From the NCBI GenBank assembly GCA_910589415.1, contig OU342630.1, forward strand, positions 2,542,001 to 2,606,000: a stretch of 64,000 nucleotides of DNA, given 5' to 3'. The stretch comes from Malachius bipustulatus (taxonomy: Eukaryota; Arthropoda; Insecta; Coleoptera; Melyridae). A program made the translations under genes and the position numbers. The notes under the pieces were generated by a model that searched no databases, was not told the origin of the DNA, and worked only from the letters and a program-made list of their open reading frames with translations. Shown here one piece after another: positions 21,590-30,352 of this stretch (positions are counted from its first letter, which is position 1; every line of letters begins with the position of its first letter).

Positions 21590-21662
21590 ATGATGCGTGC
21601 CGCGCTAGCGGCACGCACGTGGGCCGCCTTAGCGGCCCACCAATGGTCGCTTACGGCCATTT
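21590..21662. repeat. Triple GC-rich hairpin cluster 1
   Basis: Three back-to-back palindromes stand in AT-rich DNA: GTGCCGCGCTAGCGGCAC, GTGGGCCGCC-TTAG-CGGCCCAC (imperfect centre) and AATGGTCGCTTACGGCCATT. Each stem closes on a CGC/GCG core with a TTA-type loop. Confidence 0.85.
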
Positions 21663-21825
21663 TTATTTTTTATGCAATCCTGTAATCCACACACCAACTG
21701 TCTATTGAAAAACAACTTTGATGCGAAAAGTTCGGGTCTTTTGGTCGGGCCAGGTATAATCTCCCTTTAATACGTTCCTTTGTCATCAGGCCAAGTAAGT
21801 AGGGATCGCGTGAGGGCGGGTGGAG

Positions 21826-21902
21826 ACACGATGCGTTCCGCGCTAGCGGCACGCACGTGGGCCGCCGTTGCGGCCCACCAATGGCCGCTTTAGCGACCAT
21901 CT
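21826..21902. repeat. Triple GC-rich hairpin cluster 2
   Basis: Diverged direct repeat of cluster 1, about 237 bp downstream, with the same three hairpins and the same upstream GGAGACA(T/C)GATGCGT. Base changes in one arm (GTTCCGC) are not all compensated. The rest of 21423-22720 holds no recognised gene. Confidence 0.85.
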
Positions 21903-22809
21903 TTTTTTTATGCAATCTTGGAATTGGAAAATCTTCATTCACTTACTAAATCGTTGTGTATGAATAGTTTTTTTTTCCAAACGCGAAGAAAAAATCGAAA
22001 CTGCGACTTTTTAAGCGTCAAAATTGGAAAATAGCGAGCAAAAATCGGACATTTTGAAAGACTCGTAGCGCCACCATTTGTGAAATTTAAGCGACAAAAA
22101 TTGATAATTCCGACAAAGCAACTCTCTCGCTACCTCGCGAAAATGATCCTTTTGATCCCCAAGTCCCGGTGCCCGCGAAAATCGCGAAGATGCCAAAAAA
22201 CGCCAATTGGCTCATAATGTACCTAAGGTGACCACCTCTGGAAATTTCTCCTTATCCTTTTCGCATGTCCCAATTTGCAAGTTGACATTATATTTTGGAA
22301 TCGATATTTTTAGAGCAAATTTCCCAAAATAATGTTTCTCGCCAATTGAGTTTACGGTATACGTATCGATTTTATCGAATAATGAGGATGAGCATAAAGT
22401 GACCAATGTCAGGTTATTGGTCATTGTTAGGTTTTATTTACCTGAACTTTCAAGAAAATGGAAAAAGCAAGGACTGAGAAAAGAAAAAGTATTTAAAAAA
22501 TCGCTATTTGGCGACCCCTCGAAACGAAAGTAATCCTTGCCTTGAACTTCTCTTGCGTGACTCATTTGTAGCTTGATGTATTTTGGAATAGAAACTTATT
22601 ATAGAATTTTATTCACACATTGACAAACTATTACAAAAATTACACCAAATATTGTTACATCACAAAAATGTAAGTAATAAAAATAAGTCTGGCAACGTTG
22701 CACAACCATAATGTTTATTGATTCTAGAAATTTGTCAATTTAGCGAATTTAATGGAAATTGAACTGTCATTTTTGGTCAATTTTATGATACTTTAATAGT
22801 ATATTACGT

Positions 22810-22915
22810 AACAAGAATTGTAAGAAGCATTTTACGCACGACTAGAAAGTTACGCACGAGCCGCAACGCGGCGAGTGCGTAATTCTAGGAGTGCGGAATT
22901 GCCTTACAATTCAAG
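22810..22915. repeat. Long imperfect hairpin in the Crypton-like repeat
   Basis: GAATTGTAAG pairs with CTTACAATTC, CGCACGACTAGAA with TTCTAGGAGTGCG, and the core TTACGCACGAGCCGC with GCGGCGAGTGCGTAA. The result is a stem of about 100 bp around a short GC-rich loop. It lies just beyond the recombinase stop codon. Confidence 0.8.
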
Positions 22916-22950
22916 TTGCGTACTATACTTTATCTAAGACCACACTTAAA

Positions 22951-23448
22951 TTATCGATAATAATAATTAATTGTTACATTACAATTATGAAAAACCGGTG
23001 CAGTATTAGAGGGACACATCGTAACATTATTAAGAACAGAAGTAGCAGAAGATTTTGTCAATGTCAAGTCATGGAACATATTGATCCCCGAGGATGACGC
23101 CATATTAACATTCCTACCGCTGGTTTCATTTGATACTGCTTCACCATCACAAATAGCACTTGAAATCTTTACCGCATTTTCAGTTTTATTTTTGGTAGAA
23201 TTATCCACGTAGCTTTCAGCCACTGACGATGAACGCCAACCACCGTGTCTCTTCAGCGCTAGCAAATCACCTCCAGCATCTACAAGAATGGTGGCTGACG
23301 AGCGCCTAAAACAGTGGCCAGTGTATTGTTTTGGATTCGCCAAGCCAAAAAACTCTGCTATTTTGCTTGGTACCATACCAAATTTATTAATCCCAACACA
23401 TTGCTTGGTACATTTTTTGTATTGGTATTTGGAACAACTGATTGAAAA
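22951..23448 (-). pseudogene. Tyrosine recombinase C-terminal domain (Crypton-like)
   Basis: The minus-strand frame, open from 23448 to a stop at 22951, carries a CTKQCVGINKFGMVPSKIA lead-in and then the catalytic core. It shows GHCFRR (the H-x-x-R pair), KRHGGW (histidine/tryptophan position) and AESYV (the nucleophilic tyrosine). Tyrosine recombinases cut and rejoin DNA through a covalent 3'-phosphotyrosine. This arrangement is common in insect Cryptons and related captured genes. The first catalytic arginine and the N-terminal DNA-binding half are missing, since the frame hits a stop at 23449 and a TIR element begins at 23478. The tail after the tyrosine is long and low in recognisable structure. 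It is most likely a non-functional remnant. Confidence 0.78.
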
Positions 23449-23832
23449 TTATACGACAGCTAAAGAATGCTAAAAGTCATAGACCTAGAATATAATGGAC
23501 GAACCTTTGAGACTAAAATTTGTTGCCAACCAAAGTTAGGCAACCATACATACAAGTAAGGGCAAAGCGACGAATTCAATTCAACAAAACAAATTCAAAC
23601 AAAGAATAATCAAAAATTCCGCATTCTTGGTGTTTTTTGAGTGATAGAACAATAATTAATGTTAATATTATTATCTGACATTAGTATAAATAAATAAATA
23701 TTTATTATTGGCCTTGTATGGAAATTGTAGGTGTATAACAAATAGATCTGATTTTAATATCCATACTGGTTAAAAGCATATTAATATTTACTTTAAATAT
23801 CTTCTCTGTGGATTTAAAATTTAATATTAATA

Positions 23833-23903
23833 ATGGTCCAGTCTTGTGCAGCTTATAATTGTGTAAATCGTGTATCAAAATTAACAGATATATATTTTCA
23901 TAG
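23833..23903 (+). pseudogene. THAP-domain first exon
   Basis: A 71-nt exon begins MVQSCAAYNC and ends at a consensus donor AG/GTAAGTG. M-V-x-x-C-x4-C with following Y-F-H is the start of the C2CH THAP zinc finger, which binds DNA in P-element transposase and in many animal proteins. No second exon with the remaining Cys/His or AVPTIF-type box is visible before the element ends. The exon is therefore orphaned. It lies entirely between the 23-bp inverted repeats. Confidence 0.65.
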
Positions 23904-24145
23904 GTAAGTGAAACATTTTATCTCTGTAATTGTAATAAATAGTTATTCTATTAGAATTACACCATATAAAAACAAATAATAAAGTCGTGTTATTATAATT
24001 TTTATGCATTCATTTTCTTATTCTTTAAAAATAACCATGTTCTTCCTATAAAATACCTATGTGTAATAAAAACAAAAAATTTGAATTTCGTATTATTTCT
24101 TCATAATATGAAGAAATAATACATTATATATATTATATTATTTAG

Positions 24146-24230
24146 TAGTTTTTGCCCTTACAAGAAATGTTGGTTGCCTACCTTACACAATAAGGTAGGC
24201 AACCAACATTTCTTGTAAGGGCAAAAACTA
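24146..24230. repeat. Perfect 40-bp palindrome with 5-nt loop
   Basis: Arms 24146-24185 and 24191-24230 are exact reverse complements around CACAA. The GGCAACCAACATTTCTTG segment partly matches sequence near the left end of the same TIR element. Confidence 0.95.
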
Positions 24231-24318
24231 CTCTTACACTGGCAACAAACTTAGTACAGTAAAGCATTGACAACTATCAGTCCATTATATTCTAGGTCTA
24301 TGGTTAATAGTAACTAAT

Positions 24319-24396
24319 ATTGCCATAGTAACAATGCGTTGCCATGGTAACGTTGCGCGGCCATTCTAACGATGCGTCGCCGACGATAACAATGAC
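24319..24396 (+). promoter_or_regulatory. 19-bp tandem repeats with two RFX X-box matches
   Basis: Four degenerate 19-bp units follow each other: GCCATAGTAACAATGCGTT, GCCATGGTAACGTTGCGCG, GCCATTCTAACGATGCGTC and GCCGACGATAACAATGACG. The first junctions form ATTGCCATAGTAAC (24319-24332) and GTTGCCATGGTAAC (24338-24351). The latter is a textbook RFX X-box palindrome. Whether they act as promoter sites in this transposon context is unknown. Confidence 0.6.
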
Positions 24397-24669
24397 GTGA
24401 GCATATGCGTAAAGTTAAGTGCAAGTGCACTAGCTGTGCGATTTTGCTACTTTACGCACGACAGTTCGTAAGGACCCGCTTACTTAGTTTATGCGTTATG
24501 CGTAATCTAGCGCTTACTATAGTGGTCGTAGATAAACTCATTTTTCTCAATATTTTATGTATATTCCGCAAATTTTTGCAAGATATCGTCTATACTGGTC
24601 ATAACTTAACGTTATGTAAAAATTTTCCCAAAATTCGGAGTGAGTTATAATCCACCATCCCCGTAATAT

Positions 24670-25310
24670 AAAGTTTCTTTGCTAACTGAATAAATTCATT
24701 TACGATTTCATTTAGTTTGTCTTCCCCATTAGATCCCATGCATTAATAAGGAAGGCTTTTGTGAACCATAGTAGAGTTATGTAGCATTGATAAGACCATT
24801 TTTGAGTTCCTAGATGAATTTTCCCACCCGTCAATAAGCAGTTCTACATAATTTTGAGGGATCCGCAGATGTCTTCTCTCGATACATTTCTTGTAAGCAT
24901 TTTCTGGTAAAGTAGTTGATACTTTGCGACTGGGTAGCTTGGATCCATATGCTGGATTGCTGGATCCATATTATTTGATGATGATATGCTAGAGCTAGTC
25001 TCGCCAGATCAGAAAGTGGTCTAGCGAGACTAGCAGATGGCGACTGCAGTGAAACGCCAAAAATGACGTGTTCTATGTCGGTGGTGCAGGAGATAAAATA
25101 CTTGAAGCAAAACCCTAAAATAAATAAATATAATTTGGCAGTGGTTCGATTGGTATACGAACGATCGGAATGATTGATTCATTATCAGAGTGAATTTTGA
25201 TTTTCGCTGTACAATGTTCACGTTTTTGAACTTTTCCTTCTGATAAATCATAATTACTACTGGAAGTAGTGGGAATTAAATCTGCTGGTTCAGGAGGACC
25301 TCAGGTATTA
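24670..25310 (-). pseudogene. Unrecognised coding relic
   Basis: Two minus-strand segments look like former coding sequence. One (about 25300-25130) reads a Ser/Pro-rich stretch ending in ESIIPIVRIPIEPLPNYIYL. The other (about 24960-24735) reads TLPENAYKKCIERRHLRIPQ and then NYVELLIDGWENSS before a stop. Frames differ between the two and a short CTAGTCTCGC/GCGAGACTAG hairpin lies between them at 25003-25034. They lie upstream, on the same strand, of the tyrosine recombinase relic but beyond the shared repeat border. I do not recognise a family. Confidence 0.35.
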
Positions 25311-25946
25311 TTCCTAAAATGTGGAAAAATGATGCTTGAAGTGATGTGCTAATAAAAATCAAGACCTGAATACCTATAAGTGCAATATAATATATCTCAC
25401 TCAGCCAGCAACGACTTGACTTTAACTTACCTAATATGTTATGTGCCTTTAATCTAGAAACTGCAGTATTAGCAAGGTATTTCTCACATATTCGCATGTT
25501 CCACAGCACAACACATAAAGCAGCACACCTAATTTCTATTGTTATCTATTTTTTTCGGTGAGCTGGAGCTCAGAATATTCCTGAGTTTTGACTTCTGCCA
25601 ACCATCGTAATCTTGCTATCGTGTGTGATAGTAGGATTCCGTGAAAATTAATAATATAAAATACCATAATAATAATTTTTTATCAAAAAATCAAAACAAA
25701 CATAGAACATAACCTTGCTTTTCCGTTGTTTTCGTTCTTTACCTATTAGGTTGTCCAAGATGCTGTCAAAAAGGATTCAATATGCCCGCCTGTAGAACTG
25801 TCAACACACAAACCACAGCGGCACCGGTAGTAATGAACACTGAACAGCTGTTATTGAAACTTGAAAGTGGTGAAGTTTATTAAGAGAACATTATTTGTTT
25901 ATTTCGTTTTTATATACTTAAAAATTTACAATTTCCATTTCACTAA
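25311..25946. other. No recognised feature
   Basis: No gene, element end or repeat that I can support. Confidence 0.4.
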
Positions 25947-26111
25947 GGCCCGTATTCATCAATATATTTAACCCCTGGGGTTATATTTTGGAACATGTGA
26001 TTGGTTTAAAATTCGTAGCGTTCGTAGGCTTTGAGCATTAGACCAATCAGCGGTCAGAAAATTCAAAATATAACCCCAGAGTTATATTTTGAAGTTTGAT
26101 GAATACGGACA
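25947..26111. mobile_element. 165-bp MITE with TAA target duplication
   Basis: GGCCCGTATTCATCAA opens and TTTGATGAATACGGACA closes the element. A second inverted pair (AACCCCTGGGGTTATATTTT) lies inside. TAA flanks both ends, at 25944-25946 and 26112-26114, a TWA duplication as in PIF/Harbinger. It sits at the point where the SWIM gene frame becomes unreadable. Confidence 0.75.
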
Positions 26112-26114
26112 TAA

Positions 26115-26346
26115 GTGGAACAATTCGAACTTCTGATATTTTTGGAACGTTCCATGCTGCCGCAACATATCTGTACATGATGAGATGGTTTTTGTTTTGC
26201 ACTGTGAACAGAAAAGCAGCAACATGACTACAAACTTCAGAAAGCCCAGCCATGCAGGTGCAATGACCACATTTTATGGCACCGTCTTCTTCACAGATAA
26301 TCCAAGCATCTAAAGGCGGTTTGTTCATTCGTTGAGAATGCTTTAC
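26115..26346 (-). pseudogene. SWIM zinc-finger gene, downstream exon (decayed)
   Basis: After an acceptor AG at 26347-26348 the exon begins VKHSQRMN and encodes CGHCTCMAGLSEVCSHVAAF. This is a SWIM zinc finger (C-x-C...C-x-H), a DNA- or protein-binding fold. In insects this KHSQRMN-SWIM combination is usually followed by a YqaJ-type recombinase nuclease domain. Here two compensating frame changes near SCTDMLRQ/AWNVPK and a MITE at 25947-26111 end the readable frame. No YqaJ domain follows. The phase-0 junction with the exon at 26435-26732 supports a real former gene. Confidence 0.65.
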
Positions 26347-26434
26347 CTTAAAAAAAAACAATACATTAATAAAAACAAGTTAATGATCAAAATATTTTAT
26401 TGCTATGGGTCATAGGATAGTATTTTCATTTTAC

Positions 26435-26732
26435 CTTTCCAATGAAGATCACATGATTAGCAATTCGCTTCAATCCCAATAAATGCACAAAGCCAGCTTC
26501 ACAATACATGTAGCCACTTAAGCTTTTATAAGCTTTCCTTTGCTCTTTTGTATAAAAACTGTGGCTCAACACTAAATACGACACAATGTCTAGTGCAGAA
26601 ACAGGTGGAAATGTTTCCAATGATAATTCGAGGTCTAAAATATCTGGAGTTAAGGAAAATGGATCCACGCCGTTCAAGATCCTAATTTTTTCTTTATAGC
26701 GAACCGCACGGTAATGTCGGAAGCACCACTTT
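26435..26732 (-). pseudogene. SWIM zinc-finger gene, upstream exon
   Basis: An acceptor (ATCTTTAG) at 26733-26734 opens the frame WCFRHYRAVRYKEKIRILNG, which continues through FPPVSALDIVSYLVLSHSFY. It ends GLKRIANHVIFIGK at a GTAAAA donor at 26434. Joined to the next exon it reads IGK-VKHSQRMN, the expected order for insect SWIM/YqaJ proteins. The region just before SWIM is typical in those proteins (a YMYCEAGFVHLL-like helix). An earlier exon with the start codon was not found upstream. Such proteins occur in many dispersed copies, so a mobile origin is possible. Confidence 0.6.
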
Positions 26733-26979
26733 CTAAAGATAACAGGTAATCACTTTTCTTAATAACGGCCATTATCATTGTTGTTGTAACTGATAAGCAC
26801 ACACACTTAATGAACAGTAAACGTAAAATACAGCTCGACGTTCGTCTTCGATTATTTCGAAAGAATAAAATAAAACTTCTCTAATTGCCGCGTGCTGACT
26901 GTCTGTTCTGCTTCGATGATTTGCGTTTGTGTCTACAGGCCGCCATTTTGACAGTTGAAAAGTCACGTGTTCTGGACAA

Positions 26980-27150
26980 CAGAATTCTTTAAATGGTTTA
27001 CATTCTTTACTCGTATTGTTTACGTTTTCTTTACATTCTTTACGTCAAACGTAGAGGATGAATTCTTTACGCGTAAAGGCACATCGACATCACTGAAACA
27101 ATGTAAGCAACGTAAAGAATGTAAAGAATAGGTAAAGAACGTAAACAAAA
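26980..27150. repeat. Degenerate GTAAAGAA/GTAAACAA repeat cluster 1
   Basis: Many copies of TTTAC(A/G)TTCTTTAC and its complement GTAAAGAAtGTAAAGAA occur here, in opposite orientation on the two sides of about 27060. They look like subterminal transposase-binding repeats. Confidence 0.6.
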
Positions 27151-27589
27151 GAAGCAAGGTTATGTTTTATGTTTATTTTGATATTTTGTTTCATACTGTG
27201 TCGTATCTCCTATACTTACATCCATTTGAGTACGGTTAAGTTGAACATTACAGTACTCAGTCCGGTAAATTTTGGAAGTGGACTGATATGGGTATACACC
27301 AATCAGATTGGATATCAAAATGAAATAGTTTCTTTGATTGGTCAAACAAATGTCAGATCAGACGCCATCATGCATCCACAAAGCAGTTACCATGCATACG
27401 ACATACGACTAGTGTCAAATGTATTAAACTAAACGTATTAACAGGTAATAAATATAACCTATTATACTGAACGTATTGAACTAAACTGCTACAGAGAGTG
27501 CAAATTTGTTGTTGATATAAAAATTTTTTAATGTAAACAATAACACAGTAAGTATGAAATAAAATTTTGTACGACATACGTCTGGTAAG
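27151..27589. other. No recognised gene
   Basis: Between the two GTAAA-repeat clusters lies AT-rich sequence without a recognisable coding region. Confidence 0.4.
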
Positions 27590-27690
27590 CAGTGTTGGGC
27601 GTTTTACCGTAAACAACTAAATAATTGTTTACATACATGTATAGGTACACGTAAGCAATGTAAAGAACGTCAATACGTAAACAACGTAGA
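27590..27690 (+). repeat. GTAAACAA repeat cluster 2 with a hAT-like end
   Basis: CAGTGTTGGGC, a typical hAT terminal sequence, is followed by CGTAAACAAC, GTAAGCAATGTAAAGAACG and CGTAAACAACG. The partner end is not found, so the element is truncated or unresolved. Confidence 0.45.
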
Positions 27691-27976
27691 GAACTCCTGT
27701 CAACTGTCAACTGTCGACAGTTTCTGCAGTGTCAGTCCCAGCCTATTCATTGCATGTTTTTGTTTACTCACTATTGCCCATTACTTTACTCACTATTAAA
27801 ATGTACAACCTAGTCCGCCCCTGGTAAACTAAACAAGCTAATTTATGTTTTAGGGGCAGTATTTTAAGAGGTCCTTACTACTGTTTAAATTTGTAATTTT
27901 CATTAAATTTAATCAAGTAGTTTAAATGTTATTCAAAAAAATTGATATCCAGTGGCGTCCTTTAGGAAGCTGTATC

Positions 27977-28855
27977 CAGAGCTGGCCATGTACTCGAGTA
28001 CTTTACTCGTATTTTTGTTACGAGTAAAAAAACTACTCGTAATTTTTTACTCACAAGTACTTTCCATCCAAAATACTTACTACTCGTACGGATAAGTACA
28101 ATTACAACTACTCGAGAAATTTTACTCGTGAAATACATATATTTTTACGGATAGTAATGACGTCATGTCGTCAGCAGGGAACCGATCTAAAAACGAGTTC
28201 ACCGTCCTGCGCAATTGCACTGTCACTGTTTGTGCGGCAGTAATGAAAAAAAAAGTAATAAAAATGCGGCAGTAATGCCGCATTTTGTATTACATATTTT
28301 TATATAACATATCAAATATGCGCTATGTAAGAAGTTATTAATTTCTTTACAATAAAATTTCTTTCATTGAAAAAATTATTTCAAATTCAAAGCATTTGAA
28401 TTTATGTTGAAGATTAAATATTGCTTTTTCCCTTAGCCCGCCCCCCTACCCCCCTTAATGAAAGCCTAACTTCGCCACGGGGTGCATCCGTGCATCGGGC
28501 GTCATGAAGCACTCTCGAACAGGGCGCCATTATCACAGGAGCCGGCACTGCTTAGATTAGAATATGATACGATCTACGGAACGGATATACCTATGCTCTC
28601 ACTCGTGTTTAGCTATCACAAGCCTGACGTCATAGGCTGGTTGCGCCTTGGTATTTATTGGTATCATGATGGATCATGCGCACGACACGAATAAAACTAC
28701 TCGTACTTGTTACTCGTGTTTTCACGTGTATTACTCGTACTCGTCCACCTGTTTGTGCCAAAATACTTACGAGTAAATACTAACGAGTACATTTTCCAAG
28801 TACTCGTACTCGAATTATTTACGAGTACTCTTTTCAGTACTCGTGCCCAGCTCTG
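27977..28855. mobile_element. 879-bp nonautonomous hAT element with perfect 8-bp duplication
   Basis: The ends are CAGAGCTGGCCATGTACTCG and CGAGTACTG...GTGCCCAGCTCTG. A perfect 8-bp repeat GCTGTATC flanks the element at 27969-27976 and 28856-28863. Both subterminal regions are crowded with ACTCGTA/TACGAGT motifs, likely transposase-binding sites. A GCGGCAGTAATGCCGC hairpin lies at about 28264. There is no transposase. The 8-bp duplication and CAGNG start place it in hAT. Confidence 0.92.
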
Positions 28856-29054
28856 GCTGTATCTCCGTAGAGAGGGCCGCTAGGAAAAATAAACTATGGG
28901 AGTTTGTCATATTTTTTTTAAAGTTTTTTAAAATCCATGACAGCTCGTTTCCATAAAATAAAACCTTTTTTAAAAACATTATTTGGAAGTGTATTTCTAG
29001 ATTTTTGAATTTATTATGAGTACAATAATTATTATTAAGTCATTTCCAAGCACC

Positions 29055-29240
29055 CAGGCCGGTACTCAGAGTCGATACTTAAGTAATACTTGGGCGAAGT
29101 ACTTCTCAAGTATCGATATTTCATCTCACAGTCAATACTCAAGTTGAAGCAATACTCGGCGCATGCGTGGTCGTCCGCCAAACTGAGTACTGACCGAGTA
29201 GCCGTTTGACCAACCTTGAGTATTACTTGGCTTGTCTTGT
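29055..29240 (+). repeat. Terminal region of a GGCCGGTACTCAGAG element, copy 1
   Basis: GGCCGGTACTCAGAGTCGAT followed by AAGTAATACTTG-type repeats recurs inverted at 58850-59003. Each locus shows one end only. The CAAGTAATACT motifs repeat several times. Confidence 0.6.
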
Positions 29241-29399
29241 GAGGTTATGTGTGAACAGCTGTTTTTATTAATAAACAACATAAAACATCATTAGAACATA
29301 ATAATTATCAGTATTTTTATGTAATTTAAAACGTATTTAAGTAGTGTATCATATTAAAACATAATCAGTATTATTATTACAACATAACCAGTATATCAT

Positions 29400-30352
29400 C
29401 CCAGATAGCACCGAGTGTCCTATGGACGTCCGTTGAGTATCCATTATACGTCCATAGGTCCATGGACAATAAATGGACGTCCTACGGACTTCTCCGCACG
29501 GACTTCCTATGTACGTCCACAAAAGTACGTCCATTGGACGTCCATCGAGTTATTTTTGACTATTGCGCATGACGTGCTGTCGCAGACAGGAAAAGAATAG
29601 CAGCACAAGTGCGCACGCACGCGCTAACCACCCCATCTTCCATTCTTCCACTATCATACAATCCACATTCCTACATTATACATTAATTCGTCCCAAGGAA
29701 AGTCTTCCCTCTTCCGCCATTCCCATCAAACTCAAGACTGCTAGCGTGAAGATGAAGACATCTGAATTATACAGTGAACAAAAGAAAGAAATTCGATGAA
29801 TCTTTAATTTTTAGAGTTTGTGAAAAATCCAAAAACGAATATTTTCATATACTTAACAACTTTTCAATGAAAATTACCAGATTTTACGTAAAACTTAATG
29901 ATAGAAACACACGTAAGTAGATAAGTACCTAGTCGTTGTCCTGTATCTTTTAGCCCTTATTAACGTTGTTTTCAAAACAGAAAATTACCGTATATACCCT
30001 ATACCTATCACTACATTTATCGGATTTTTCAAAACTCTAAATTTCAAGACTTATCGAATATTTTCTGTCTTTTGTTCCTCACTAAGATATTTATCAGCAA
30101 ATGCTTTGTGGACATCCGATAACGGACTCTCTATGGACATCCGATAACGGACTCCCTATGGACGTCCGATAACGGACATCCTATGGACGTCCGGTAACGG
30201 ACATCCTGCGGATGTCCAAAGCTGTGACAAATGGACACTGAGTGGACGTCCCATGGACGTCCATAGGACAAAAACGGACGTCCTATGGACGTCCGTTGGT
30301 ACATAGAGGGATGTCCATTGGACGTCCATAGGACTACTTTGTGCTGTTTGGG
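29400..30352. mobile_element. TIR element with GGACGTCC repeats, copy 1
   Basis: CCCAGATAGCACCGAG at the left mirrors GTGCTGTTTGGG at the right, with AT on both flanks. Both subterminal regions hold many copies of (A)TGGACGTCC(A) and GGACATCCGATAACGGA. The middle is AT-rich and non-coding. Two related but diverged copies are at 52161-53277 and 61054-62323. Confidence 0.8.

Larger units (their letters stand above)
23478..24302 (+). mobile_element. 825-bp TIR element carrying a THAP exon (P-element-like candidate)
   Basis: Perfect 23-bp inverted repeats (CATAGACCTAGAATATAATG plus GAC) bound the element. Further inward, TTGCCAAC and AAGGGCAAA motifs recur on both sides. It contains a THAP-type exon at 23833 and a 40-bp perfect palindrome at 24146. 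P-superfamily transposases begin with a THAP domain and P-element ends start with CA, so an internally deleted P-like element is a reasonable reading. The expected 8-bp duplication is not visible (CTAAAAGT versus GTTAATAG). Confidence 0.6.
22725..24665 (-). mobile_element. Crypton-like repeat with tyrosine recombinase
   Basis: The boundaries are inferred from a second, inverted and internally shorter copy at 63800-64000. Its two blocks match 24530-24665 (CTCCGAATTTTGGGAAAATT on the inverse strand) and 22725-22790 (ATTTAGCGAATTTAATGGAA-like). Between them lie a minus-strand tyrosine recombinase, a large hairpin and a later TIR-element insertion. Crypton elements encode such recombinases and lack terminal inverted repeats. 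Exact termini are not known, since the second copy runs off the window. Confidence 0.55.

Noticed and set aside
18700..25000. tRNA genes, SINEs or CRISPR-like arrays
   Set aside because: I looked for box A/B promoters, cloverleaf structures and regularly spaced repeats here and in the rest of the window. I found none that I could support.
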